Source: Peteryoungia desertarenae | Lineage (GTDB): Bacteria > Pseudomonadota > Alphaproteobacteria > Rhizobiales > Rhizobiaceae | Length of the DNA: 64,000 nucleotides | NCBI RefSeq assembly: GCF_005860795.2 | Contig: NZ_CP058350.1 | Coordinates: 1,766,501-1,830,500 of the forward strand | Reading direction: 5' to 3' | Part shown: piece by piece, positions 53,011 to 62,619 of the stretch | Layout of the letters: each line of letters begins with the position of its first letter | How positions within the stretch are numbered: the stretch's first letter is position 1 | Translations under genes and position numbers: made by a program | The notes under the pieces: model-generated | What the model was told of the DNA's origin: nothing | The model's database searches: none | What the model saw: the letters and a program-made list of their open reading frames with translations, nothing else

Positions 53011-54921
53011 TCAGCCGATCAGGGCGTTGTCGTCGCGCTTGATCGCAACAACGGTCGAACGCGGCAGCTTGCCTTCGCCATCCGGGAACGGAGCGTCAGG
53101 ATGCTGGATACCGGCGAACATGGTGCGCTTGTCGGCGGACCAGGTGAGGCCGGTGACTTCAGAGCCCTTAGGGCCGGTCAGGAAGCGCTCGATGCGCCCG
53201 GTAACCGGGTCGCCAGCGAGCATCTGGTTGTTGCCCTGGCCGGCGAAATCGCCTTCGTTCGAATCCTCGCCGTCTGTCTGGATCCAGACGAGACCGGTCG
53301 AGTCAAACATCATGCCGTCCGGCGAATTGAACATGTTGCCTTCGTTAATATTCGACGAACCGGCATAGGCGTCCTGGTGGACAACCGGGTTGCCGGCCAT
53401 GACGAACAGATCCCAGTTGAACTTGGAATCGGTGTGATCGTCATTGGCAGGATACCAGCGCACGATCTGACCATATTCGTTCTTCTCGCGCGGGTTGACG
53501 GCATTGACGGCCATTTCGTCTCCACCGGCATTGGTGCGCAGCTTGCCGTCCTTGATTTCGCCGCGGCGGCTGTTGTTGGTGAGGCAGCAATAGGCCTCGA
53601 CAGCAACCGGGTTGACGGCGACCCATTCGGGACGGTCCATGGTCGTTGCACCGACCTTGGAAGCGGCCTGACGGGTGAAGACGGCGATTTCGTCAGCCTT
53701 CATGCCGGTGGTTTCCGGTGTCAGCGCCAGCCACTCGCCTGCGCCATCGTCGGAGAACTTGGCGACGTACAGCGTGCCTTCGTCCAGCAGTTTCGAGGTG
53801 TCGCCACCGGGCACGTAGATGCCGTTCGAGATGAACTTGTAGAGGAATTCGCCGCGCTCATCGTCACCCATGTAAACGACGACACGACCGTCGCGAGCGA
53901 TGGTAACGGCTGCATTCTCGTGCTTGAAGCGGCCAAGGGCAGTGCGCTTGATTGGCGTCGAGGATGCATCCGACGGGTCGATCTCGACAACATAACCGGC
54001 GCGGCGCGGCTCGTTCGGGTTCTTGGCAACGTCGAAACGCTCGTCGAATTTTTCGTAGGCATAGCGTGTTTCGGCGACGATACCATAGCGCTTGTAGTCG
54101 TCCGGCATCTGGAATTCGGCGTTTGTGGTGCCGAAATAGCCGTTGAAGTTTTCTTCGCAGGTCAGGTAGGTGCCCCACGGCGTCTTGCCAGCGCCGCAGT
54201 TGTTGAAGGTCCCGAGACAGTCGACACCGGCTGGGTCGGCAGCCGTCTTGACGAGGTCGGAGCCAGCGGCCGGACCGGACAGCTTCATCGGCGTGTTGTG
54301 GTGGATGCGGCGGTTGAACGGGCTATCGAGAACGATTTCCCAACCGTTTTCACCTTCGGCCACTTCCATGACGGTAACGCCCTGCAGGTTCTGCAGAATG
54401 CGAACGTCGTCGGCGCTCATCGGCATGCCGTCGGCATTGTTCGGGAGGTTGGTCTTGTTGTTTACATATTCGTGGTTGACCGCGATGACCTGACGGTCGC
54501 CGATCAGGAACAGTTCCATGCCGTCGGTGTTTTCACCGAAGACCTTGTCGGAATTCTCAAGGCTGACACCGTTGACCGGATCAATATCCGAAACATTGGA
54601 GAACAGCGGCTGGCCCCACTTGGCGAGCGGCTTCCAGCTATAGCCTTCAGGAACATGAACGGTGGCATCTGTCTGGATCGCGATTGGCTTGAACGCGAAG
54701 CGCGAGGCGGCTTCCTGCGCCTGCGCCGAAGTCGAGCTCATCAGATTGCCCAGCGTGCCCATGGCGGCAGCGGCAGAACCGACAGCGAGGATGCCGCCGA
54801 GGAAACCACGGCGCGAAATCGCCTTTTCGACAACGCGGTCGAAGTCGGTGACGGCCGGCGGAGGATTGTGGAGTTCGTCCCACTCATCCCAGGACAGTTC
54901 GTTCTTGTTCACTTCGGTCAT
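53011..54921 (-). CDS. phoX: PhoX-type Tat-exported phosphatase (DUF839)
   Basis: Extracellular or periplasmic alkaline phosphatase of the PhoX family, which uses iron and calcium. The 636 residues begin with a long N-terminal region and the Tat motif SRRGF (36-40) followed by a hydrophobic segment and AQAQEAA. The mature six-bladed domain has WGTYLTCEENFNGYFG and GRFKHENAAV in family positions. It supplies phosphate from organic phosphates. A Pho-box-like site lies about 60-75 bases upstream, so phosphate-starvation control by PhoB is likely. It converges on the BA14K gene. Confidence 0.93.
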   Translation of the reverse strand: MTEVNKNELSWDEWDELHNPPPAVTDFDRVVEKAISRRGFLGGILAVGSAAAAMGTLGNLMSSTSAQAQEAASRFAFKPIAIQTDATVHVPEGYSWKPLAKWGQPLFSNVSDIDPVNGVSLENSDKVFGENTDGMELFLIGDRQVIAVNHEYVNNKTNLPNNADGMPMSADDVRILQNLQGVTVMEVAEGENGWEIVLDSPFNRRIHHNTPMKLSGPAAGSDLVKTAADPAGVDCLGTFNNCGAGKTPWGTYLTCEENFNGYFGTTNAEFQMPDDYKRYGIVAETRYAYEKFDERFDVAKNPNEPRRAGYVVEIDPSDASSTPIKRTALGRFKHENAAVTIARDGRVVVYMGDDERGEFLYKFISNGIYVPGGDTSKLLDEGTLYVAKFSDDGAGEWLALTPETTGMKADEIAVFTRQAASKVGATTMDRPEWVAVNPVAVEAYCCLTNNSRRGEIKDGKLRTNAGGDEMAVNAVNPREKNEYGQIVRWYPANDDHTDSKFNWDLFVMAGNPVVHQDAYAGSSNINEGNMFNSPDGMMFDSTGLVWIQTDGEDSNEGDFAGQGNNQMLAGDPVTGRIERFLTGPKGSEVTGLTWSADKRTMFAGIQHPDAPFPDGEGKLPRSTVVAIKRDDNALIG

Positions 54922-54978
54922 GATGGCCTCCGAGGGTTGGTTTTTGGAATTGTTCCAACACTCGCTTAGTCAGACTGG

Positions 54979-54996
54979 ATGACAGGCATGTGACGA
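54979..54996 (-). promoter_or_regulatory. Pho-box-like site upstream of phoX
   Basis: ATGACAGGCATGTGACGA reads on the minus strand as TCGTCAC-ATGC-CTGTCAT, two 7-base half-sites 11 bases apart. One half is a perfect match to the Pho-box unit CTGTCAT and the other a partial match. It lies about 60 bases before the phoX start. Confidence 0.5.
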
Positions 54997-55065
54997 ATGG
55001 ATGAATGTCGTCCATATCACGTTTGGCTTGTTGAGCGACTGCGAATTGGCCCCGGTTCTGACCTG

Positions 55066-56133
55066 TCAGGCAAGCGCTCTCAATGCGGCACAAAGGCAGA
55101 TGAGTATGAACACCAGAGGCAAAGAGAGACGAAGATTGGACCTGATCTCTGCCTCCAGGTGGGGATAGCGCTCCCGGCCCGGATAGTTGGAATAGGTCAG
55201 CACGATATCGATGAGGAGCACCAGGATCAGGTAGAAGTAGCCGAGCGAGACCATGAAGGCGACGGGTGAATTCATCGAGATCGACCCGGGAAAGCTCGAT
55301 TCGTAGGTGAAGCCGAGTGCTGCGAGAGCAAGAAGCGCCGAATAGGTGATCGGCGCCTTGTCTCCGATCAGACTGTCGCGTGACCAGAGTATGAAGACCG
55401 AGACGGACAGCACGGCCAGAAACGGCACAAATATTGGCAATACATAATATTGCCAATCTCTTGTCAGGATTGCGGTCGCGACAACCCGAACAAAAGGCTG
55501 GGCATTCCAGCCGTGAAAGCGCTCCATCACGACCGACATGCTTTCCGGAGTCCAGTTCGTAGCCGAGACATCGATGGCAACTGTCGAGAGTTCCCGATCG
55601 ATGTCGTCAATCACGTAGATGACCTCATCGGCGGAATGGCGAGGAGATATCAGCGACAGCGCCAGCTTCTGCTGGTCGAAGGGAAAGGTCGTCATATTGA
55701 TTTTGATGCGGAAATCCGCGTCAAGTCGCGTGATCCGCGTGACTGTTCCGTCTGAACGTTGGATCATGGCGGTCGATTGGGTGCGGGCTTCGCTGATCTG
55801 GTTCTCGATCAGGGTTCCCGGTGTCCACATTCCCGAAAGTCGCTGTTCAGCTTCCGCTCCGATATAGTCGAAGCGCCCGAAGCCGGTGATCCTCGGGTCA
55901 AAGGCAAGGTTCGGATTCGACCAACGCTCGTTCACCTCGATCATCATCGAGGCTTCACCTGCCGTTTCATCGATCCGCGATACGTTCAGGACCCGTATCG
56001 TAAGATGCACGGCCATCGGCAGGTAAACACCTTTTGGCAGAGGTTTGGCAGCCTCTTCGGCGAAGAGCGGTCGGGCGCCCGCTGCAACCATCGCCAGCAA
56101 AAGCAGGAGCAGGCGGAAGGCATGCCATGTCAT
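55066..56133 (-). CDS. Prokaryotic pentameric ligand-gated ion channel
   Basis: A 355-residue homologue of Cys-loop receptors. A signal peptide (about 1-25) is followed by an extracellular beta-sandwich: WTPGTLIENQ (103-112), the loop FPFDQQKLALSL (150-161, the Cys-loop position without cysteines, as in GLIC/ELIC), and NWTPESMS. Four membrane helices follow: M1 about 229-250, M2 about 259-276, M3 about 288-314 and M4 about 335-353, with only a short M3-M4 loop as in bacterial channels. Five subunits would form a ligand-gated pore in the inner membrane. It starts 4 bases inside the end of the Cache-protein gene, so the two are coupled. Confidence 0.9.
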   Translation of the reverse strand: MTWHAFRLLLLLLAMVAAGARPLFAEEAAKPLPKGVYLPMAVHLTIRVLNVSRIDETAGEASMMIEVNERWSNPNLAFDPRITGFGRFDYIGAEAEQRLSGMWTPGTLIENQISEARTQSTAMIQRSDGTVTRITRLDADFRIKINMTTFPFDQQKLALSLISPRHSADEVIYVIDDIDRELSTVAIDVSATNWTPESMSVVMERFHGWNAQPFVRVVATAILTRDWQYYVLPIFVPFLAVLSVSVFILWSRDSLIGDKAPITYSALLALAALGFTYESSFPGSISMNSPVAFMVSLGYFYLILVLLIDIVLTYSNYPGRERYPHLEAEIRSNLRLSLPLVFILICLCAALRALA

Positions 56134-57125
56134 GACCCGACGTCTCCGGCAGTCCGCTCGAGCGGTCGCAAAACAATCGCGCGGATCGCCACCATGATGA
56201 GGCCATAGCCAATCAGCAGGCCGATGAGCCCACTCGTCAGCGCCGTGATCAAGGCGCGTCGAAAGGCTCCATCCAAATCCGATACATCCCGCGCGATGAC
56301 GATGGTGCCAATCATCCGCCCGGAGTAATCAAGCAGCGGCTGGGCAAAGGTGCCATAGCGGGTGCCATCGACGGCGTGGAATGCCTGCACCGGTTCACGC
56401 TGGAGACCGATGGCTCCCGATCGATAGAGGGCTTCAAACAGCGAGGTATTGGTTGCCGATTCGATCACCAGCCCGAAGGTATCTGCGCCTGCCGTTTGTC
56501 CCGAACCTGAAAAACCTGTCATGGCCGGGCTGAGGAAAAGGGCGAAATCGGCACCCGAGGCCGATTTCGCCAGATCCATCAGCGTCTTCAGCTCGATACC
56601 CACCTCGAAGGTGCCGATCAGCGTTTCCTGGTCGAGAACGGGCGCAACCGCACGAAGGCTCAGTCCGGCAATGCCGACTTCCAGGCCTTTTTGCAGGATC
56701 TGACTGCGATTGGCCGCCAGGATCATCGGTCTGAAACCGGAGAGATCCTGACCGAAATTGCCGGGGTCCTGAACGCGCAGGAAGCTCTTGATGTCTGGCG
56801 TGTGGAAGTGCAGCATGTTCACACCGGCCTCGCTGGCCAGGGATTGGTAAGTCGGTTGCAGATAGCGTGCGAGCCCCGCGCGCTCACCCGCCTTCATCAT
56901 CTCGATCACCAGCGGATCGCGGCTGATCGCAAGGGCATGGGTTGCAGACAGGCTGGCCGCCTGAGACATGGAGGATGTCAGCAGGAGCGCGGTAGACTGC
57001 ATTTCCCGGCTGTGGCTTTCATTGAGCTGCGTTTGACTGCCGCTGATGAGAAACCCGCTGCCGATGGCAAGCGTCAGCGCAAGGCAAAGCGTTGTGGCGA
57101 GCGCCAGGGAGCGGTCAAGGGTCAT
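56130..57125 (-). CDS. Stand-alone Cache ectodomain protein, no output domain
   Basis: A 331-residue protein with membrane helix 1 (about 8-28), a large periplasmic double-Cache-type domain (about 35-285; HTPDIKSFLRVQDPGNFGQDLSGFRP, NRSQILQKGLEVGIAGLSLRAVAPV, GTFEVGIELK fit the dCache_3 pattern) and membrane helix 2 (about 291-317). It ends about 14 residues later with VLRPLERTAGDVGS. That tail looks like the first residues of a HAMP domain, but no HAMP, kinase or MCP domain follows. The gene overlaps the ion-channel gene by 4 bases. A receptor without cytoplasmic output, paired with a channel, suggests that ligand binding is passed to the channel. Confidence 0.82.
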   Translation of the reverse strand: MTLDRSLALATTLCLALTLAIGSGFLISGSQTQLNESHSREMQSTALLLTSSMSQAASLSATHALAISRDPLVIEMMKAGERAGLARYLQPTYQSLASEAGVNMLHFHTPDIKSFLRVQDPGNFGQDLSGFRPMILAANRSQILQKGLEVGIAGLSLRAVAPVLDQETLIGTFEVGIELKTLMDLAKSASGADFALFLSPAMTGFSGSGQTAGADTFGLVIESATNTSLFEALYRSGAIGLQREPVQAFHAVDGTRYGTFAQPLLDYSGRMIGTIVIARDVSDLDGAFRRALITALTSGLIGLLIGYGLIMVAIRAIVLRPLERTAGDVGS

Positions 57126-57300
57126 GGGTGGCCCGGATATGAGTAGAATGAGGAGTCTTCCCTATGCCAACCGTTACCAAGTGCGAACGACCAAGTTTGG
57201 GTGAAAGTCCCGGGCTCGTCCCGAAAATACGGATGCTTCGGACAAAACGGACTGCTGCAATCGAGACTGCGACGAGCGGGCGCAGCGGGCATCAGACCGA

Positions 57301-57316
57301 TTGACGTTTACGTAAA
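57301..57316. promoter_or_regulatory. Palindromic operator upstream of the acyl-CoA dehydrogenase
   Basis: TTGACGTTTACGTAAA has symmetric ACGT-N2-ACGT halves within a TT-K-ACGT-NN-ACGT-M-AA pattern. It resembles operators of regulators of fatty-acid or branched-chain amino acid degradation (LiuR-type, from memory). TTGACG may double as a -35 element. It lies 85 bases upstream of the start at 57402. Confidence 0.55.
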
Positions 57317-57401
57317 AATCAACTAGCTCAATGGGTCATGAGGGCGTATCCGGGGTAAGGGGGATGCGCTTAGGACGGATACCAATGTGGAGGAGCGCGC
57401 C

Positions 57402-59180
57402 ATGTATAAGGCACCCGTGGATGAGATTGCTTTTACCCTGAAGCATGTAGCTGGACTGGCCAAGGCCATTGATGACGGGCGGCTCGGCGACCTGAGCGAC
57501 GACCTTGTAGACGCCATCCTCACGGAAGCCGGTCGTTTTGCCTCTGATGAAGTCGCGCCGCTCGCCGAAGTCGGTGACAAGCAGGGCGCGCGCCTTGTGG
57601 ACGGCAAGGTGATCGTTCCGGATGGTTGGGACAAGCTCTACCGTGAATGGGCCGAGGGTGGCTGGAATTCGTTGACCGCTGCGGAGGAATTTGGCGGGCA
57701 GGGGCTTCCGCATATGCTGAATGTCGCAGCCCTCGAAATGTGGAATTCCGGGTCGATGGCCTTTGCGCTGGGTCCGACGCTGACCATGGGTGCCGTCGAT
57801 GCGCTGAGCGCTCACGGATCGGACGCGCTGAAATCGAAATACCTGCCGAAGATGGTGTCAGGCGAATGGACCGGCACGATGAACCTGACCGAGCCGCATG
57901 CCGGTTCCGACCTGGGCGTCATGAAGTCCCGCGCCGAGCGTCGCGATGACGGCACCTACCGCATCTTCGGCCAGAAGATCTACATCACCTGGGGTGAGCA
58001 CGACATCACCGAGAACATCATCCATCTCGTCCTCGCGCGCCTGCCCGATGCCCCCGCCGGCACGCGCGGCATCTCGCTCTTCCTGGTGCCGAAATTCCTC
58101 GTCAATGACGATGGCTCGCTCGGTGCCCGCAATGATCTCCATTGCCATTCGCTTGAGCACAAGGTTGGCATCCACGGCTCGCCGACCTGCACCATGATCT
58201 ACGGCGACGGCAAGTTCGGCGACGAGCCGGGCGCGATCGGCTATCTGATCGGCGAGGAGAACAAGGGCCTCGCCTGCATGTTCACCATGATGAACAATGC
58301 CCGCCTTGCCGTCGGCATGCAGGGTGTCGCCATCTGTGAGGCGGCAACACAAAAGGCCGTGCAATACGCCAAGGACCGGACGCAGGGCAAAGCCCCCGGC
58401 TGGACCGGCTCCGGCATGTCGCCGATCATCGAGCATCCGGATGTCGCCCGCATGCTGGTGACGATGAAGGCCCTGACGCAGGGCTCGCGCGCCATCTGCT
58501 ATACGTGCGCCCACGCCACCGATATGAGCCATCATGCAGAGGGCGATGAGGCCCGTCACTGGGCCGAGCGTGCAGCTCTTCTCACCCCGATTGCCAAGTC
58601 CTTCGCCACCGATGCCGGCGTCGATGTCGCCTCGCTCGGCATTCAGACCCATGGCGGCATGGGGTTCATCGAGGAAACGGGCGCCGCCCGCTTCTGGCGC
58701 GACAGCCGCATTGCCCCGATCTACGAGGGCACCAACGGCATCCAGGCCGCCGACCTCGTCACCCGCAAGCTGCCGCTCTCGAACGGGGAGCATGTCCGTG
58801 GCTTCATCTGTGAACTGCGCGAGATCGTGGACGCCGTGCGCGCCTCAAATCTCACCGCCTTCGGTGAGACGGCGACGCGTCTTGACGCCAGTCTCGCCGA
58901 CCTTGAGCAGACGACCGATTGGTTGCTGGTCCAGCTGGCCGCCGGAAATCTCAATGCCGCCCTTTCGGGGGCAACACCCTATCAGCGCCTTTTCGGACTG
59001 ACGCTGACCGGCGCCTATCTGGCCAAGGGCGCGCTGCCTGACGAAGAGCATGGCCGCGAAGAGCGCCTTGCACTCTGCCGCTTTGCCGCAGAAAACATCA
59101 TCGCCGAAACCGCCGCGCTCAAGGACCGCGTCATCAACGGCGAGGCAAGCCTCAACGCGGCGAGGGCACTGTTCGCCTGA
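57402..59180 (+). CDS. Acyl-CoA dehydrogenase
   Basis: A 592-residue flavoprotein of the long acyl-CoA dehydrogenase type with an extra C-terminal domain. The N-terminal opening YKAPVDEIAFTLKHVAGL is characteristic of this group, the FAD region has MNLTEPHAGSDLGVMK and ITWGEHDITENIIHLVLAR, and the catalytic region includes IYEGTNGIQAADL, which places the catalytic base region before it. GGAG precedes ATG 57402. With the enoyl-CoA hydratase downstream it makes two successive steps of beta-oxidation. The palindrome at 57301 suggests regulated expression; chain-length preference is not deducible. Confidence 0.93.
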   Translation: MYKAPVDEIAFTLKHVAGLAKAIDDGRLGDLSDDLVDAILTEAGRFASDEVAPLAEVGDKQGARLVDGKVIVPDGWDKLYREWAEGGWNSLTAAEEFGGQGLPHMLNVAALEMWNSGSMAFALGPTLTMGAVDALSAHGSDALKSKYLPKMVSGEWTGTMNLTEPHAGSDLGVMKSRAERRDDGTYRIFGQKIYITWGEHDITENIIHLVLARLPDAPAGTRGISLFLVPKFLVNDDGSLGARNDLHCHSLEHKVGIHGSPTCTMIYGDGKFGDEPGAIGYLIGEENKGLACMFTMMNNARLAVGMQGVAICEAATQKAVQYAKDRTQGKAPGWTGSGMSPIIEHPDVARMLVTMKALTQGSRAICYTCAHATDMSHHAEGDEARHWAERAALLTPIAKSFATDAGVDVASLGIQTHGGMGFIEETGAARFWRDSRIAPIYEGTNGIQAADLVTRKLPLSNGEHVRGFICELREIVDAVRASNLTAFGETATRLDASLADLEQTTDWLLVQLAAGNLNAALSGATPYQRLFGLTLTGAYLAKGALPDEEHGREERLALCRFAAENIIAETAALKDRVINGEASLNAARALFA

Positions 59181-59183
59181 TCA

Positions 59184-59235
59184 CCACCTCCCCCTTGAGG
59201 GGGGAGGTCGCCGCAAAGCGGCGGGTGGGGTGACC
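59184..59235 (+). repeat. Palindromic intergenic repeat, copy 2
   Basis: Nearly identical to 11206-11258: CCACCTCCCCCTTGAGGGG..., then a CCGC/GCGG stem and GTGGGGTGACC. It sits 4 bases after the acyl-CoA dehydrogenase stop. Confidence 0.75.
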
Positions 59236-59259
59236 CTGCCAGAACCAGTATATGTCGTT

Positions 59260-59316
59260 GTTCACCCCATACCGGAGCTGCGCTCCGACCCTCCCCCTCA
59301 AGGGGAGGGTGGGGAC
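59260..59316 (-). repeat. Palindromic intergenic repeat, diverged inverted copy 3
   Basis: On the minus strand this reads CCACCCTCCCCTTGAGGGGG... with a GGAGC/GCTCC stem and GGGGTGAAC, a diverged copy of the element in the opposite orientation. With copy 2 it frames the space between two beta-oxidation genes. Confidence 0.65.
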
Positions 59317-59333
59317 CACCCGAGGAAGCCGCG

Positions 59334-60092
59334 ATGACCGACCACATTGAGATCACCCGCCCAGAAACCCATCCCGGCGTGCTTGTCCTGCGCTTCAACC
59401 GGCCGGAAAAGAAGAACGCGATTACCCAGGCAATGTACCAGACGCTGACCGCTGGCCTTCTCGAAGGCGAGAATGACGACAGCATCCGCGCCATCGCCTT
59501 TCTCGGAACCGAAGGCTGCTTCTCCGCCGGCAACGACATGGCCGATTTCCTCGGCTTCGCCATGGCCGGCGCGGTCGGCGAACCAGCGGCTTTTAGCCTG
59601 CTGCGGGCGCTGACCGAAGTCACCAAGCCGCTGGTTTCCGGCGTCGATGGCCTGGCGATCGGCATCGGTACGACGCTGCACATGCATTGCGATCTGACCG
59701 TCGCTTCAGACCGCAGCCTTTTCAAGACCCCCTTCGTCGATCTGGCGCTCGTCCCGGAAGCCGCCTCCAGCCTGATCGCCCCGCGCATCATGGGCCACCA
59801 GCGTGCCTTCGCCATGCTCGCCGCCAGCGAAGGTTTTTCCGCAGAACAGGCGCGAGAGGCAGGTCTGATCTGGAAGGTGGTCTCGCCCGGTGAAGTCGAG
59901 ACAGAGACCCTGAAGATCGCCGCCTCGCTGGCGTCCAAGCCCCCGGCGGCAATGAAGATTGCCCGTGCACTCGTCAAGGGCAGCCCGGATGAGGTCCGCG
60001 CCCGCATGCAGGAAGAGCTCGTTCACTTTGTGGCTCAGTTGAAAAGCGCCGAGGCGCGTGCCGCTTTCGAAGCATTCATGAAGGGGCGATAA
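59334..60092 (+). CDS. Enoyl-CoA hydratase/isomerase family protein
   Basis: A 252-residue crotonase-fold enzyme. NRPEKKNAIT at the start, FSAGNDMADF (oxyanion loop), VDGLAIGIGTTLHMHCDLTVAS (second oxyanion loop) and FVDLALVPEAAS are the family blocks. The distal acid (Glu in VPEAA) is present. The proximal Glu144 position appears replaced by Thr (IGIGTTLHM), so it may be an isomerase or an atypical hydratase. It follows the acyl-CoA dehydrogenase, separated by two repeat copies, and probably acts in the same pathway. Confidence 0.9.
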   Translation: MTDHIEITRPETHPGVLVLRFNRPEKKNAITQAMYQTLTAGLLEGENDDSIRAIAFLGTEGCFSAGNDMADFLGFAMAGAVGEPAAFSLLRALTEVTKPLVSGVDGLAIGIGTTLHMHCDLTVASDRSLFKTPFVDLALVPEAASSLIAPRIMGHQRAFAMLAASEGFSAEQAREAGLIWKVVSPGEVETETLKIAASLASKPPAAMKIARALVKGSPDEVRARMQEELVHFVAQLKSAEARAAFEAFMKGR

Positions 60093-60338
60093 TGCCGGTT
60101 GTATCCACAACTTTTAGTGATTACCGATAAAACTAAATATCCCGATAATTGAATGGAGTTTTAAAGCGGCTGCTTAAGTGCTCCTTAAGTCTCTTGGCCT
60201 AAATCTGGTGCGAGCGCGATTTAGCATCGCAGCAGCACCATGACGGTGTTGTCATCGACACCATGATTTGACCGATCCCCTTCATGCCACCAGCCCGCCA
60301 GGGTGACAGGGCTGAAGGAAGACTTCAGGAGTTGCCCC

Positions 60339-62435
60339 GTGCATACCCGTCTCAATCTCATGACCAAGATACTGCTGGCTGCGTCTCTCGTCGTTGTCGC
60401 AGCTCTGTCAGGCTTCTCCTTTTACATCGATAGCCTGCAGCGCAGCGCGACAAGCCGGGCAGTTGAAAACGAGATTCAGTCTTCCGGCCTCCAGGCATCC
60501 CAGAGCATTGCAAACTGGCTGAATGCTCGGGTTATGCTGACCGAGCTGGCAGGAAACGCCGCCGCAAAGACCACCGATGCGTCTGAAATCCTCGCCGCTT
60601 TCGACAATCCGGTCCTGGTGCGCGAATTCATGTCCACATATGTGGGCGACGAAACCGGGGCCTTTACCATCTACCCGCCGCAGGACTTGCCGGCTGACTA
60701 TGATCCGCGCAAGCGCCCCTGGTATCAGGACGCCGTCAAGGCCGACAAGATGGTGCTGACGGATCCCTATGCAGATGCGTCAACCGGCAACCTGATCATC
60801 AGTGCTGCAATTCCAGTAAAGCGGGATGGCCAACTCTTCGGTGTCGCCGCCTCCGATTTCTCGCTCGAGTCGATGGTCGCCATGGTCAACTCGGTTGATA
60901 TGGGCGGCAAGGGTTCTGCCTTCCTCGTCAAGCAGGACGGCACGATCCTCGTGCACAGCAACGGCGACCTCGTTACCAAGACGCTGAAGGAGGCTTTCCC
61001 GACGGCAACACCGGCGGTCGGTTCGGGCATCACCGAAACGGTCTTCGCCGACAAGAACGTGCTGGTCAGCTTTATCCCGATCAAGGGTCTGCCGCGTGAC
61101 GACTGGTATCTGGGCGTGCAGATCGACCAGGGGCTGGCCTTTGCCGCTATTGGCGAGTTCCGCACAGCGGCTGCCGTCGCGACCGTGATCGGCGTCATCG
61201 CCATGATCGGTATCCTCGCCGCCCTTCTGTCGCGCCTTGTGGTTCGTCCGGTGGTCGACATGACAGGTGTGATGGGTAAACTCGCAGGTGGCGACGTCTC
61301 GGCAGAAATCCCCGGCACCGAACGCAAGGACGAAATCGGTCAGATGGCCGCCGCCGTTGCCGTGTTCCGCGACAACATCATCGAGCGCGGTCGCCTTGCC
61401 CGAGAAGCCGACGAGACCCGCAGCATGTCCGAGCAGGAGCGTCGCGAACGCGAGGCCATCAAGGCACGGGAAGCCGAGCAGGTTTCGTTTGCCGTTCACT
61501 CCCTCGCCGACGGCCTCGGTCGCCTTGCCAATGGCGATCTGGTGTCGCGGATTGACACGCCCTTCGCCGGTGACCTTGACCGCCTGCGTGTCGACTTCAA
61601 CGCTTCTGTCGCCAAGCTGAACGAAGCCCTTGCCACGGTAGGCCATAATGCCCGCGCCATTGATGGTGGTGCGAGCGAGATCCGCGCCTCTGCCGATAAT
61701 CTCGCCCGCCGCACGGAGCAGCAGGCAGCCTCTGTCGAGGAAACGGCTGCGGCACTCGAGGAAATCACCACGACGGTCAAGGATAGCGCTCGTCGTGCCG
61801 AGGAAGTGGGCCAGCTCGTCAACCGCGCGCGTGCCGGTGCCGAAAAGTCTGGCGAGATTGTCGACAAGGCCGTTGACGCCATGCAGGGCATCGAAAAGTC
61901 ATCTGGCGAAATCTCCAACATCATCGGGGTGATCGACGAAATCGCCTTCCAGACCAACCTGCTGGCACTTAATGCAGGTGTCGAGGCTGCGCGTGCCGGT
62001 GAGGCCGGGAAGGGCTTTGCCGTCGTCGCCCAGGAGGTGCGGGAGCTTGCGCAGCGGTCGGCCAATGCTGCCAAGGAGATCAAGGCGCTCATCCATGCAT
62101 CGGGTGATCAGGTTCGCTCCGGTGTCGAACTGGTCAACCAGACGGGCCAAGCATTGCAGGTGATTGTCCGCGAAGTCCAGGAGATCAATGGCCACGTCAA
62201 CGCGATTGTCACGGCATCGCGTGAGCAGGCGACCGGTCTTCAGGAGATCAACACGGCAGTCAACACCATGGACCAGGGTACGCAGCAGAATGCTGCCATG
62301 GTTGAAGAGCAGACGGCTGCAAGCCACGGTCTTGCGCAGGAGGCCGCAGCACTCACTGCCCTTCTTGCGCAGTTCCGGATCGATGACCGGACCATGGGGC
62401 AGGCATCGTCCTCATCCGGTCGCAGGGCCGCATAA
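60339..62435 (+). CDS. Methyl-accepting chemotaxis protein with double Cache sensor
   Basis: A 698-residue chemoreceptor. The start is GTG 60339 with AGGAG at 60327-60331. Membrane helix 1 (about 7-28) is followed by a periplasmic dCache_1 domain with [12 protein letters not shown] and [12 protein letters not shown]. The spacing of these residues fits the dCache amino-acid-binding pattern (Tyr, Arg, Trp and Asp), so amino-acid sensing is plausible. Helix 2 lies near 280-300, then a HAMP domain ([21 protein letters not shown]) and a second HAMP-like segment. The signalling hairpin has the tip [20 protein letters not shown] and ends without a CheR tether. Confidence 0.94.
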   Translation: MHTRLNLMTKILLAASLVVVAALSGFSFYIDSLQRSATSRAVENEIQSSGLQASQSIANWLNARVMLTELAGNAAAKTTDASEILAAFDNPVLVREFMSTYVGDETGAFTIYPPQDLPADYDPRKRPWYQDAVKADKMVLTDPYADASTGNLIISAAIPVKRDGQLFGVAASDFSLESMVAMVNSVDMGGKGSAFLVKQDGTILVHSNGDLVTKTLKEAFPTATPAVGSGITETVFADKNVLVSFIPIKGLPRDDWYLGVQIDQGLAFAAIGEFRTAAAVATVIGVIAMIGILAALLSRLVVRPVVDMTGVMGKLAGGDVSAEIPGTERKDEIGQMAAAVAVFRDNIIERGRLAREADETRSMSEQERREREAIKAREAEQVSFAVHSLADGLGRLANGDLVSRIDTPFAGDLDRLRVDFNASVAKLNEALATVGHNARAIDGGASEIRASADNLARRTEQQAASVEETAAALEEITTTVKDSARRAEEVGQLVNRARAGAEKSGEIVDKAVDAMQGIEKSSGEISNIIGVIDEIAFQTNLLALNAGVEAARAGEAGKGFAVVAQEVRELAQRSANAAKEIKALIHASGDQVRSGVELVNQTGQALQVIVREVQEINGHVNAIVTASREQATGLQEINTAVNTMDQGTQQNAAMVEEQTAASHGLAQEAAALTALLAQFRIDDRTMGQASSSSGRRAA

Positions 62436-62460
62436 GCCCGATCTCATCACCCTGTTTGAG

Positions 62461-62488
62461 GCGGCATCCTTCTGGATGCCGCCTTTTC
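62461..62488 (+). terminator. Rho-independent terminator after chemoreceptor gene
   Basis: GGCGGCATCC (62461-62470), loop TTCT, GGATGCCGCC (62475-62484), then TTTT. It lies 25 bases past the stop. Confidence 0.93.
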
Positions 62489-62619
62489 CATTCCAGGCTT
62501 CAGCCTGAGTTCACATCTCGGCTGCACCTTGATGGGATCAAATGTCGGGCGGGTTGCGTTGACCGCTTTGAACCGGAAATGAAATTCAAGAACAGCCTTA
62601 TGGCATCAGGAGAGTTCTC

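Noticed and set aside
53101..54969. Long open frame on the plus strand across phoX (622 codons)
   Set aside because: It lies opposite phoX, whose protein matches PhoX well; the antisense product has no recognisable domain. High-GC codon bias creates such frames.
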